This document shows positions 44,472 to 52,994 of a stretch of DNA of 64,000 nt, one piece after another. The translations under genes were made by a program, and so were the position numbers. Within the stretch, counting starts at the first letter, position 1, and every line of letters starts with the position of its first letter. The notes under the pieces were generated by a model. It was given only the letters and a program-made list of their open reading frames with translations, did not search any database and was not told the origin of the DNA. This stretch comes from Deminuibacter sp966424055 (GTDB taxonomy: Bacteria > Bacteroidota > Bacteroidia > Chitinophagales > Chitinophagaceae), in contig CBJLMB010000001.1 in NCBI GenBank assembly GCA_966424055.1, positions 372,001-436,000 on the forward strand, written 5' to 3'.

Positions 44472-45911
44472 TTAGAGGTTGTGTATATAGGAGAACATCA
44501 GTCCTGCCGAAAACCGGTGGGCTTTGGTGGCATGGGGTGTGCCTGTCAGGAAATTCGCTTCATTGGGATCATCGAAATTGATAGGTTGCATGTAGCTGCT
44601 GGTAGCCCCGTATGATAACAGCAAACCCGGGCGCAGGTTGAACTTCCTTTTTTTGAAATTAGCCCCCAGCTGCAGGTGCCAGGTGTTCCAGGCAGCCGTA
44701 TTGTCAACATACCCGTCACGGTCACGAAACAGCCGGTCGTTCGCATAATTAAAATCAGAGCGGAATGAGCAATACCCCATAACATTGTTCTTCACTTTGA
44801 AGCTGATACCGGCAGCAAAATTAACCAGCGCTTTCCTGGCATCTTTCAGCTTAAGCAGGGAAGCGGTTTGCTCACTGTTATTGCCGGTATCGGGCCGTAC
44901 AAAACTTTCCTTGCGCGGGGTGATAATATTGTAATCGCCTATGCTTGTGAAATATTCCGCTGCAAAATAAATTTGTCCTTCGCTGCTATAATCAAAAGCA
45001 TAGCCCAGTGCCATGCTCAGCGGGGTTTTCCATTTGCTTTTTAATCCGGTTTGCCTGGTATCGGCCAGCAGGTTAAAATCAAAACCATTTAATTTCAGGT
45101 TGCTGATCGTGAGATTGCTAAGCAATGTACCGCTGCCGCCTATATGCACCAGGGGCGAAGTAAGTACCAGGCCCAGGTGATGCCTGCCCGCCTCGTAGGC
45201 CAGGCCCGCTTTAAACCGCAGGCCCACATGGTTATAACTGATGAGATAATTCTGCTGGCTGCTGGCTACCGGTGATAATATGGTATCGGTACCGGTATTG
45301 ATCAATGCCCTTGATGCATTGTCAATGTTGAGGGTTTGTTTGTGTATCTGTCCTTCCATAGAAAACCCCATCGATAACCGCGGCGATAATTTGAATCCTG
45401 CGCTTAAAAAGCCCGATGTTTCTGAAACAGTGTTCTGGTAAGAGTACTGGCCAACAAAATATTCAGGACCGGGGCTATAGCTATCATCCAGTACATTGAA
45501 TTTCGCATCACGGCGCTGTGTTACCTGGAAATTGGCTATAGGGTTACGTATAAGCGCATAAGCCAGTACAAAAGGTTTTTTTCCTTTCAGCGCAAATGTG
45601 CCTGATATCATCTGCGGTATAATACTGGCATTGGTAGAATGAAGGTCTTTACCGGTGCCTACACCATTTTTTATATTGGCCGATTCCCACTGATAAATCG
45701 TCCCTGTGATAGAGGTAGTGGTCTTTTGTGTATAAGCGAGTAATGCAGGGTTGTAAAAGAATACACCACTGTCTTTATTGTTGGCAATAACAGCACCCGG
45801 TGTAAAAAAGCCGCCCGGTCCATAATTGGATGACCAGTAGTTAGCATCCTGTGCATATGCAGTGTTGAAAAAACACGCGATCAATAGTAGGTAAAAATAT
45901 AAACGCAGCAT
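44472..45911 (-). CDS. Outer-membrane beta-barrel protein, OmpP1/FadL-like layout
   Basis: The 479-residue exported protein has a signal peptide ending TAYAQ and many alternating strands with aromatic girdles, ending in FSYIHNL as for outer-membrane barrels. Early motifs such as GGFFTPGAVIANNKDSGVFFYNPA and SITGTIYQWESANIKNG resemble long-chain fatty-acid-transport-type (OmpP1/FadL) proteins, in which this loop region lines the hatch. The cargo is not known. It is divergent from the PI-PLC gene. Confidence 0.75.
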   Translation of the reverse strand: MLRLYFYLLLIACFFNTAYAQDANYWSSNYGPGGFFTPGAVIANNKDSGVFFYNPALLAYTQKTTTSITGTIYQWESANIKNGVGTGKDLHSTNASIIPQMISGTFALKGKKPFVLAYALIRNPIANFQVTQRRDAKFNVLDDSYSPGPEYFVGQYSYQNTVSETSGFLSAGFKLSPRLSMGFSMEGQIHKQTLNIDNASRALINTGTDTILSPVASSQQNYLISYNHVGLRFKAGLAYEAGRHHLGLVLTSPLVHIGGSGTLLSNLTISNLKLNGFDFNLLADTRQTGLKSKWKTPLSMALGYAFDYSSEGQIYFAAEYFTSIGDYNIITPRKESFVRPDTGNNSEQTASLLKLKDARKALVNFAAGISFKVKNNVMGYCSFRSDFNYANDRLFRDRDGYVDNTAAWNTWHLQLGANFKKRKFNLRPGLLLSYGATSSYMQPINFDDPNEANFLTGTPHATKAHRFSAGLMFSYIHNL

Positions 45912-45984
45912 TTTGGCATGTTTTCATCAAACCTAACAAAAAGTATAATACATACCATGTACTGGCAGTGTTTTTTGAATGCTG

Positions 45985-46004
45985 TTTATGCACTGGTGTA
46001 TAAA
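45985..46004. promoter_or_regulatory. Near-palindrome related to the TTTATGCA elements
   Basis: TTTATGCACTGGTGTATAAA has 8-base arms with one mismatch. The 14 bases ATGCTGTTTATGCA (45979-45992) recur exactly at 38798-38811. It may be a further site of the PUL regulator or a coincidence in AT-rich promoter DNA. Confidence 0.3.
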
Positions 46005-46134
46005 CCGTCTTCCGGTTGATTATGTATATTGCAATATAAGCGTGATGCATAATGCCGGTGGGCTGAAGAGCCATTACTGTATGTTGTATGTTGATATCCG
46101 GCGATTATACAACCATTGAAAAACCTGTAAAGGA

Positions 46135-48126
46135 ATGAAAAAACCTGCTATTCATTTTTTACTTGCCGTTTTGCTGGTATTGATTGCTGTACACAACAAT
46201 GCACAAAGCCTCAGCTTTACCCAGCCGGAAAGCCTGTTGCCTTCAGCCAGAACAGACCGCGCAATTGATATCACCAATTTTAAAGGACATTATTTCATTA
46301 CCTGGAAAGAGCCCGGCCGTACGGGCAATGTACATGTATGCTACCTGGGCAAACAATATGATACGGTGTTTGCACCGCATGAAGCCACATTGCAGAACGA
46401 GCAAACCGCCTATGCACCTGTACTGCGTGTATGGGATAACCGTATTTACCTGCTTTGGATAGCCACCGACGGTACTGTAAAATACCTGATCAATCACGCC
46501 GATACCAGCATTGATACACAACAGGTGTACAGTCTTCGTTTTAATAATCCTTTGCAGCTGGGTTATGGTATTACTGCTTCTGTTATTCAGAATAAAATGG
46601 TCATCACTTCGCATAGCATTGATAAAGACAAAATGGTATTTGCGCTGGCAGAAGCAGATAAAGATGGGATATTGCAACCGGCAGACCTGCAAATCATTCC
46701 AGGAAAAAGCAGTTCGGATTATCCTTTTGTTGTTACCCTGTCTGATTCACTGATGCGGATAGTTTGGCGCGGATATAAGAACCAGGATGTGTACTGGGCC
46801 GATTATAATGTGTTTACATACCAGTGGACTGATCAGCAACCCGTTGCTTCGGGGCAATCGAGGGTGTCACCGGCAGTATACCGTGTGGGCAATGCCAACC
46901 GGTTGTTTTATGTATGGAAAGGACCTAAAAATGATAACCGCTTATACTATATGACGACAGAAAGAGAAGCGCCTTCCGGTACTGTCAGTGTATTGCCGGC
47001 TTATTTTTCAACTGCCAACCCTGCTGCCATCTGTAAGGTAGATGATGACAATTTTATCATGTCTTATGTAGGATTGGATCAGAAAATTTACCTGAGCTTT
47101 TTCTCCAATTACAGTCCTGCTTCCTGGATGGGTGATCTACTGATGAAAACAAAAAGCAGGTATACACTGAAAGATATTGTGATACCCGGCTCGCACGATG
47201 CCGGTATGTCGGTACTTACCAGTGTGGGGGGAACAAACAGCAGCTCCGTTAATGAGTGCAATACGCTGACACAATCGATCAGCATTGGCAAGCAGCTGAA
47301 CGCAGGCATCAGGATGTTCGATCTACGTGTAGGTACTTTCCAGAATGAGCTGTACACCAAGCATTGTTCTGCTGACTGTATGAGTGAAGCGCTTGGTGGG
47401 GCTTATGGCGAAAAACTGGGCGTGCTACTGAAAGATATCCGCGCTTTCCTGAAAAAGAACAGTAAAGAAATAGTCATCCTCTCGTTCAGCCATTTTTGTG
47501 AAAAAGAAACCCCCATGAACCAGCTAATAAAATGTGTGAAGGATTCACTGGGCACTGAACTGATCTATCAACCATCAAGTACGCCATTGAAGGAAGTAAA
47601 ACTGCAACAACTGGCCGGTAAGGTGATACTGGCTTTTGAAGGATATACCGGCGATGATAAATATATCACACCCTGTACAATGCAGACATCTTCTGATGCC
47701 TTCCTCAATTTCAGGAGGGAGTATGCCGCCACCAATGATATCAATAAACTGAACAGCAGGCAGGAAGTTTTTTTCAGCCTGCTGAAGCAACAGATAGCAC
47801 CAAACGACCTGGTACGGCTCGACTGGCAGCTGACACAAAGCGGCGATGAAGCAGCGATGGTCTGCAATAATTTCCAGTCAGATAAAACCAGCCCGCTGAT
47901 CAATGGGGCTATGCTGCTTACCAGTATTATCAAAAAACACCAGAGCATTGTTGATCTTGCTGCAAGCGGCAATAAATATCTTGCAGCGAAAGTGAATCAG
48001 TGGATAGCCGAAGGATTGATCACACACACCAATAAGCCCAATATACTGTATGTTGATGTAGCAGGTAACTGGATCACCGATTATTGTATCGATCTCAACA
48101 GGCAGTCTTTGTACTCCAGGCAATAG
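46135..48126 (+). CDS. Secreted PI-PLC X-domain protein with N-terminal propeller-like region
   Basis: The 663-residue protein has a signal peptide ending NNAQ. Residues about 25-325 form repeated strand motifs of propeller type (GHYFITWKEPG, NRIYLLWIATDG, NRLFYVWKGPKN). From about 335 a phosphatidylinositol-specific phospholipase C X domain follows, with the two catalytic histidines H354 (IPGSHDAGM) and H410 (LYTKHCSAD), plus MFDLRVG and IVILSFSHF. It should cleave a phosphoinositol-like or glycerophosphodiester headgroup outside the cytoplasm. The N-terminal repeats may bind substrate or surface. It is probably monocistronic. Confidence 0.85.
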   Translation: MKKPAIHFLLAVLLVLIAVHNNAQSLSFTQPESLLPSARTDRAIDITNFKGHYFITWKEPGRTGNVHVCYLGKQYDTVFAPHEATLQNEQTAYAPVLRVWDNRIYLLWIATDGTVKYLINHADTSIDTQQVYSLRFNNPLQLGYGITASVIQNKMVITSHSIDKDKMVFALAEADKDGILQPADLQIIPGKSSSDYPFVVTLSDSLMRIVWRGYKNQDVYWADYNVFTYQWTDQQPVASGQSRVSPAVYRVGNANRLFYVWKGPKNDNRLYYMTTEREAPSGTVSVLPAYFSTANPAAICKVDDDNFIMSYVGLDQKIYLSFFSNYSPASWMGDLLMKTKSRYTLKDIVIPGSHDAGMSVLTSVGGTNSSSVNECNTLTQSISIGKQLNAGIRMFDLRVGTFQNELYTKHCSADCMSEALGGAYGEKLGVLLKDIRAFLKKNSKEIVILSFSHFCEKETPMNQLIKCVKDSLGTELIYQPSSTPLKEVKLQQLAGKVILAFEGYTGDDKYITPCTMQTSSDAFLNFRREYAATNDINKLNSRQEVFFSLLKQQIAPNDLVRLDWQLTQSGDEAAMVCNNFQSDKTSPLINGAMLLTSIIKKHQSIVDLAASGNKYLAAKVNQWIAEGLITHTNKPNILYVDVAGNWITDYCIDLNRQSLYSRQ

Positions 48127-48217
48127 CGATGCTTTTCATCAAACCAGGCGATCTCCGGCAGATATGAGACTAATACAAAAAAAATTTTGTGGGAAAGAAG
48201 ATTCCGTCTAATTTTAT

Positions 48218-48235
48218 CCTACTATTTTAGTGGAC
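48218..48235. promoter_or_regulatory. Operator candidate shared with the 7.4-kb SusCD unit
   Basis: CCTACTATTTTAGTGGAC matches 14 of 18 bases of the element at 7370-7387. Both share a dyad axis at the same central T, with ACTA/TAGT half-sites here. The position is about 50 bases upstream of the leader ORF. Confidence 0.5.
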
Positions 48236-48284
48236 TATTTGAAATTGTGTCATAGCCGTATTGTTTCATTTCAAACTAAACAAC

Positions 48285-48350
48285 ATGAATACGCAATTAC
48301 CCCCGTATGCTGTTATTCATTCCCTATTGCCCTGCAACTGTTGTTGCTGA
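48285..48350 (+). CDS. Cys-rich 21-residue leader peptide
   Basis: An ATG frame of 21 codons begins MNTQLPPY and ends LPCNCCC just before TGA. Four of the last five residues are cysteine, using TGC, TGT, TGT and TGC. It sits 156 bases before susC of a sulfur oxidation operon. Terminal runs of one amino acid are the hallmark of attenuation leader peptides, where ribosome stalling on scarce charged tRNA changes downstream RNA folding. By that logic this would report Cys-tRNA, and so sulfur status. The alternative is a small functional thiol peptide. Its translation is not proven. Confidence 0.6.
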   Translation: MNTQLPPYAVIHSLLPCNCCC

Positions 48351-48378
48351 TTAATAACTGATTTGACCGCAGCTTAGT

Positions 48379-48409
48379 CTGCAACTGTTTACTGGTAAAA
48401 TTTTACCAG
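48379..48409 (+). promoter_or_regulatory. Direct repeat plus 18-base palindrome in the sulfur-operon leader
   Basis: CTGCAACTGTT (48379-48389) repeats the segment encoding Cys-Asn-Cys-Cys in the leader ORF (48332-48342). GCAG at 48369-48372 can pair with either copy. Immediately downstream CTGGTAAAATTTTACCAG (48392-48409) is a perfect palindrome. Together these could form alternative leader structures. There is no T-run of a classical terminator. Confidence 0.45.
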
Positions 48410-48471
48410 CGGTAACTGTTTTGCCTGCTATTTAAATGTAACCCACAATTTTAATCGTTTCTGTTTATCAT

Positions 48472-48493
48472 TAACCGTTGCTGTCAATGGTTA
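48472..48493 (+). promoter_or_regulatory. Stem just before the susC start
   Basis: TAACCGTTG (48472-48480) pairs with CAATGGTTA (48485-48493), including one G-U pair, around CTGT. It ends 13 bases before the ATG and may influence translation. Confidence 0.4.
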
Positions 48494-48506
48494 CAAACCC
48501 TATGTC

Positions 48507-51500
48507 ATGTCCAGAATGAACTACTGCTTCTTTGCTTTTTTATTGGTGTTTACCATTGTTTTCTACCAGCACGCTGTTGCACAGAACAATAATATCACCC
48601 TGTTTGGAAGAGTAACAGATGCCAAAAGCAAAGAGCCGCTTGCAGGCGCTACTGTACACATTAAAGGTACTACGCATGAAGTGCTCACAGATACACATGG
48701 TGAATTCAGGTTTTTAACGGGACAGCATGTACCCGTGGTGCTGGTGGTTAGTTATGTTGGTTTTCAAACACAGGAACTTACGGTTAAAACGGCTAGTAAT
48801 ATTGAAGTGCAGCTGCAGGATATAAATGCCCAGCTGAGCGAAGTGGTGATAGTGGGTTATGGTACCCAGAAACGCAAAGCACTGACAAGTGCGGTTGCTT
48901 CAGTGAAAGCTGCGGAAGTAACTGGTATCCCGGTGGCGGGTGTGGATGCACAGCTGCAGGGCAAAGCCGCTGGTGTGCAGATCAACGCTAATACGGGTAT
49001 ACCAGGTGACGGTGTTTTTGTACGTGTTCGCGGAACTACTTCTATCAATGCCGGTAATGATCCGTTATATATTGTGGACGGGGTATTTGTAAATAATACC
49101 AGCCTGCAAACAGTGAATACAGGCGGCCGGTCAGCCTCACCTATTGCCGATATCAACCCTGCTGATATTGAAAATATCGAAGTGCTTAAAGATGCCAGTG
49201 CCACTGCGATCTATGGTGCAAGAGGCGCCAATGGCGTAGTGATCATCACTACAAGGCGTGGTAATTATAATGCCACACCACGATTGAATATCAATGCATC
49301 GCTGGGTGCTGCAAAAGCGGCTAAACTGTGGGATTTAACAACAGGACCGCAACACGCTGAACTGGTCAATGAGTTTTATGCCAATTCAGAAAAAGATGCG
49401 ATCGCTGCGAATGATCAGGCCGGTATGATAAAGTATGCCAAACCGCCATTCAGGCCAACGGGTGACGGGGGCAGGGGATTGCCGGAAGAGCAGAAAACCT
49501 ACGATCGTTTGCATGAACTGTTCCGCACAGGACAGCTGCAGAATTATGATGTGAACCTGACAGGCGGTGGCAAAAATACACGCTATTATGTTGGCGGCGG
49601 CTATACCCGGCAGGAGGCTGATATTAAGCCGCTGTATTTTGAGCGTGGCTCTTTTAAATTGAACATCGACCAGAAAGTGAATGAAAAAATACAGGTAGGT
49701 GTGAGCAACAGTATCAGCCGCTCATTCAGAAACCAGGGGCGTGCAGGTGATGGGCCTGCAGGCGGCTTACTGCAATCTGCCCTTCATACGCCTACTTATC
49801 TTCCAGAGTTCAATGCCGATGGAACACCGGCCAGGTGGGCAGGGTTTGATAATCTCCAGGTGCTGATCAACAATTACCAGGTGCATACCACCAGCCTTCG
49901 TTATATCGGTAATTTATATGTCGATGCTGAAATACTACCCGATTTAAAATTCCGCAGCAGCTGGAGCCTTGATTACAATCATTATGATGAATCGGAGTAC
50001 TGGAATGATCAAACACAGCTGGGAGCTGCGCCCACCAATGGTTTGGCCACATCAGCCATTACGCAGAACACATCCTGGATAAATGAACAAACACTGTCGT
50101 ATAGAAAAAGCCTGCCTTCCAGGCACGGCTTTGGTATACTGGTGGGCAATACACTGCAGAGCAATGTAGCGCAAACAACTTCTGCACAAGGCTCGGGATT
50201 TCCCAGTAATTCGTTTACACTGATCTCCGCGGCCTCTACCCGAACCGCTTCGCAAACATGGACAAAAGGCAACCTGGCTTCTTTCTTTTCCCGCATCGAC
50301 TATAACTATGCCAACCGTTATTTTATTGAGCTGAGTGCAAGGGCCGATGGTTCTTCCCGTTTCGGTACCAATAACCAGTGGGGCTATTTCCCTTCTGCTG
50401 GCGCAGCCTGGCGGATTAAAGAAGAAACTTTTCTGAAAAAAGTAAAGGCGATCAGCGACCTGAAATTGCGTGCAAGCATCGGGATCACCGGTAACCAGAA
50501 CGGTATTGGCAATTTTGCAGCACAGGGGCTCTGGTCTGGCGGGTCAGGGTATCCTGACAATATAACCAGTGGCGACAAACCCGGCACGGCAGCACAACAG
50601 CTTGCCAATCCTGATTTAAAATGGGAACGTACCCGCCAGGCCAACATCGGCCTGGATCTGGGTTTGTTGCAGGGCCGTATTAACCTGGAGCTGAACCTGT
50701 ACTCAAAACATACCACCAATGTATTGTTATCACTGCCTGTACCCGCTTTAACAGGGTTCAGCACTTACAACAGCAATGCAGGTGAGATCAGTAATAAGGG
50801 TTATGAAATTGCTATCAACACTATTAATATCCGGAGTAAAAGTTTTAACTGGCAAACCAGTTTCAATATTTCAGGTAATGTTAACCGTATTGAAAAATTA
50901 CCGGTACCTATTACCCAATACAACCGCGACTGGATACGGATGCAGCAGGGCTATTCCATGTATTCATTCTGGTTGTATAAACAGTTGTATGTAGATCCCC
51001 AGACAGGCAATGCCGTATTTGATGATGTGAATAAAGACGGGCAGATCACTACCGCCGACCGGCAGATACTGGGCAATGCGGTACCTAAATTTTTTGGCGG
51101 CATCACCAATAATCTTTCTTATAAAGGCTTTGACCTGGGACTGCTGTTTAATTTTCAGTATGGCAACAAAATACTCAACCTGAACCGGTTTTTCGGCGAA
51201 GGTGGCGGTACGCGCGATGCCAACCGCGTATTGTTTGCCAGCCAGCTGCAACGCTGGCAAAAGCCTGGCGACCATACCGATGTGCCACGCGAAACAGCGT
51301 ATGGATTGAACTATACGCTGGATCAGAACAGCCGTTTTCTCGAAGATGGCTCTTTTATCAGGCTGAAATTGCTCAACCTGGGTTACACTTTACCAAAGCA
51401 GCTGACCAACCGGTTTAAAATTGAAACCCTGCGTGTGTATGTTGTAGCAACAAATCTTTTCCTTATTACAAAATATACAGGTCCCGATCCTGAGGCCAAT

Positions 51501-51590
51501 GTCACCGGCCTGCAAACTGTACAGGGCCTTGACCTGGGAACACCGCCTCAGCCACGCACATTGCAGGTTGGTATCAACCTTACTTTATAA
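48507..51590 (+). CDS. SusC/RagA-type transporter of the sulfur operon
   Basis: The 1027-residue TonB-linked outer-membrane channel has a signal peptide ending AVAQ. A carboxypeptidase-D-like domain follows (LFGRVTDAKSKEPLAGATVH), then the TonB-box-like VVIVGYGTQKRK and a plug with VRVRGTTSINAG, YIVDGVFVN and VLKDASATAIYGARGANGV. The barrel ends in VGINLTL. An alternative start lies at 48516. It is followed after 26 bases by susD and then by sulfite-oxidation genes, so its cargo is probably an organosulfur compound or a sulfated or sulfonated molecule. That assignment rests on context. Confidence 0.95.
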   Translation: MSRMNYCFFAFLLVFTIVFYQHAVAQNNNITLFGRVTDAKSKEPLAGATVHIKGTTHEVLTDTHGEFRFLTGQHVPVVLVVSYVGFQTQELTVKTASNIEVQLQDINAQLSEVVIVGYGTQKRKALTSAVASVKAAEVTGIPVAGVDAQLQGKAAGVQINANTGIPGDGVFVRVRGTTSINAGNDPLYIVDGVFVNNTSLQTVNTGGRSASPIADINPADIENIEVLKDASATAIYGARGANGVVIITTRRGNYNATPRLNINASLGAAKAAKLWDLTTGPQHAELVNEFYANSEKDAIAANDQAGMIKYAKPPFRPTGDGGRGLPEEQKTYDRLHELFRTGQLQNYDVNLTGGGKNTRYYVGGGYTRQEADIKPLYFERGSFKLNIDQKVNEKIQVGVSNSISRSFRNQGRAGDGPAGGLLQSALHTPTYLPEFNADGTPARWAGFDNLQVLINNYQVHTTSLRYIGNLYVDAEILPDLKFRSSWSLDYNHYDESEYWNDQTQLGAAPTNGLATSAITQNTSWINEQTLSYRKSLPSRHGFGILVGNTLQSNVAQTTSAQGSGFPSNSFTLISAASTRTASQTWTKGNLASFFSRIDYNYANRYFIELSARADGSSRFGTNNQWGYFPSAGAAWRIKEETFLKKVKAISDLKLRASIGITGNQNGIGNFAAQGLWSGGSGYPDNITSGDKPGTAAQQLANPDLKWERTRQANIGLDLGLLQGRINLELNLYSKHTTNVLLSLPVPALTGFSTYNSNAGEISNKGYEIAINTINIRSKSFNWQTSFNISGNVNRIEKLPVPITQYNRDWIRMQQGYSMYSFWLYKQLYVDPQTGNAVFDDVNKDGQITTADRQILGNAVPKFFGGITNNLSYKGFDLGLLFNFQYGNKILNLNRFFGEGGGTRDANRVLFASQLQRWQKPGDHTDVPRETAYGLNYTLDQNSRFLEDGSFIRLKLLNLGYTLPKQLTNRFKIETLRVYVVATNLFLITKYTGPDPEANVTGLQTVQGLDLGTPPQPRTLQVGINLTL

Positions 51591-51616
51591 ATACAAGCAC
51601 GTACTAAAAACAGCAT

Positions 51617-52963
51617 ATGAAAACAAAGCTGCCGATCATATTTTTCCTGTTGCAGATAATACTGGTTTCCTGCAAAAAATTCCTGGACATCAGCCCGCGG
51701 GATGCGGTATCTGACCAGGTGGCTATTGTTGACAAAGCGTCTGCTGAAACAGCCGTACGGGGTGTATACCGGGCACTGGCCGCCGATAATTATTATGGCA
51801 GCGCTTTCCAGTCTATCGGGTATTTATCCGGCGACAATATCCAGTGGACCGGTTCGCAATCCATCGTACAACAATTTATCAGCCACAATGTGCGCGCCGA
51901 CAATGCCACTATAGAAAGTGTATGGACGGCGATCTACGCAACGATCAATGCAGCCAATTACATTATCGCAAAAGTGCCTGCTGTAACAGATCCTAACCTG
52001 ACACAGGCAGAGAAGAGCCAGCTGACGGGAGAAGCTTATTTTATCCGCGCGCTGGCCTATTTCGATCTTGCACGTACCTGGGGCGGTGTACAGATCACGC
52101 TTACACCCACATCTTCTTCTTCCGGGAAAAATGGTATCAGGCGAAGCACCCTGGCGCAAACTTATGCACAGGTACTGAACGATTTAAATGCTGCAGATTC
52201 CCTGCTGCCACTGCCTTCAGTACAAAATCCCTACCGGGCCAACCGCGAAACCGTATGGGCACTGCGGGCACGGTACCATTTATATCAAAAAGAATGGGCA
52301 CAGGCAGAAGCGGATGCCACACAGGTATTAAATGATACAAAAAACTATAGCTTATTAAAACCCTATAGCGCTTTTTTTGCCAATAATGTAGTGGGCACAA
52401 AAGAATCGGTGTTCGAGCTAAGCTATAGTGCCACTTATACCAATGGCCATCGTGGTTACTGGCAGCCTCCTGCTAATGGAGGTACGCGGCAGTGGGCGCC
52501 CAATGATGCTTTTATTGCATTGGTGAATGATGCAAAAACAGGTGGTAACCGCAATGCCCTTATTGCGAAAACTGCACAAGGATTATGGTATGGCAACCTG
52601 TATTACAGAAGCCCGGCCACCGACCCTGCATATGTTATACGGATAGCGGAAATATACCTTATCAGGGCAGAAGCAAGGGCGCAGCAGAACAACAGTGAGG
52701 GTGCACGCAGCGATCTTAATGCAGTACGCGACCGCGCAGGGCTGTCTCCGGTTAGCGCTTCAGGTAAAGAAGATTTATTACTGGCGATAGAAAACGAAAG
52801 ACGAATAGAATTTGCTTTTGAACCACACCGCTGGTTCGACCTGGTGAGAACAGGCCGTGCTGCTGCTGTACTGGGACTTACTGACGCAACAAAATATGTG
52901 TTACCCATACCTGTAAATGAACTGAATGTTGACCCCTCGCTTGAGCAAAACCAGGGGTACTGA
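51617..52963 (+). CDS. SusD/RagB-family lipoprotein of the sulfur operon
   Basis: The 448-residue surface lipoprotein has lipobox cysteine in ILVSCKKFLDISP. Typical RagB/SusD blocks are present: LTGEAYFIRALAYFDLARTWGG near the middle and ENERRIEFAFEPHRWFDLVRTGR near the end, finishing IPVNELNVDPSLEQNQGY. It is shorter than the other two SusD proteins here, which may mean a smaller ligand. It lies between susC and the first DoxX-like gene. Confidence 0.94.
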   Translation: MKTKLPIIFFLLQIILVSCKKFLDISPRDAVSDQVAIVDKASAETAVRGVYRALAADNYYGSAFQSIGYLSGDNIQWTGSQSIVQQFISHNVRADNATIESVWTAIYATINAANYIIAKVPAVTDPNLTQAEKSQLTGEAYFIRALAYFDLARTWGGVQITLTPTSSSSGKNGIRRSTLAQTYAQVLNDLNAADSLLPLPSVQNPYRANRETVWALRARYHLYQKEWAQAEADATQVLNDTKNYSLLKPYSAFFANNVVGTKESVFELSYSATYTNGHRGYWQPPANGGTRQWAPNDAFIALVNDAKTGGNRNALIAKTAQGLWYGNLYYRSPATDPAYVIRIAEIYLIRAEARAQQNNSEGARSDLNAVRDRAGLSPVSASGKEDLLLAIENERRIEFAFEPHRWFDLVRTGRAAAVLGLTDATKYVLPIPVNELNVDPSLEQNQGY

Positions 52964-52994
52964 TACCATTATTTCTTCATTCAATATTGGGCTT

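Larger units (their letters stand above)
48127..48506 (+). promoter_or_regulatory. Leader region of the sulfur operon
   Basis: These 380 bases hold the operator-like element at 48218, the Cys-rich leader ORF at 48285-48350, an 11-base direct repeat (48332-48342 and 48379-48389), an 18-base palindrome (48392-48409) and a stem next to the susC start (48472-48493). No exact TTTG/TAnnTTTG promoter was found. Confidence 0.6.
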
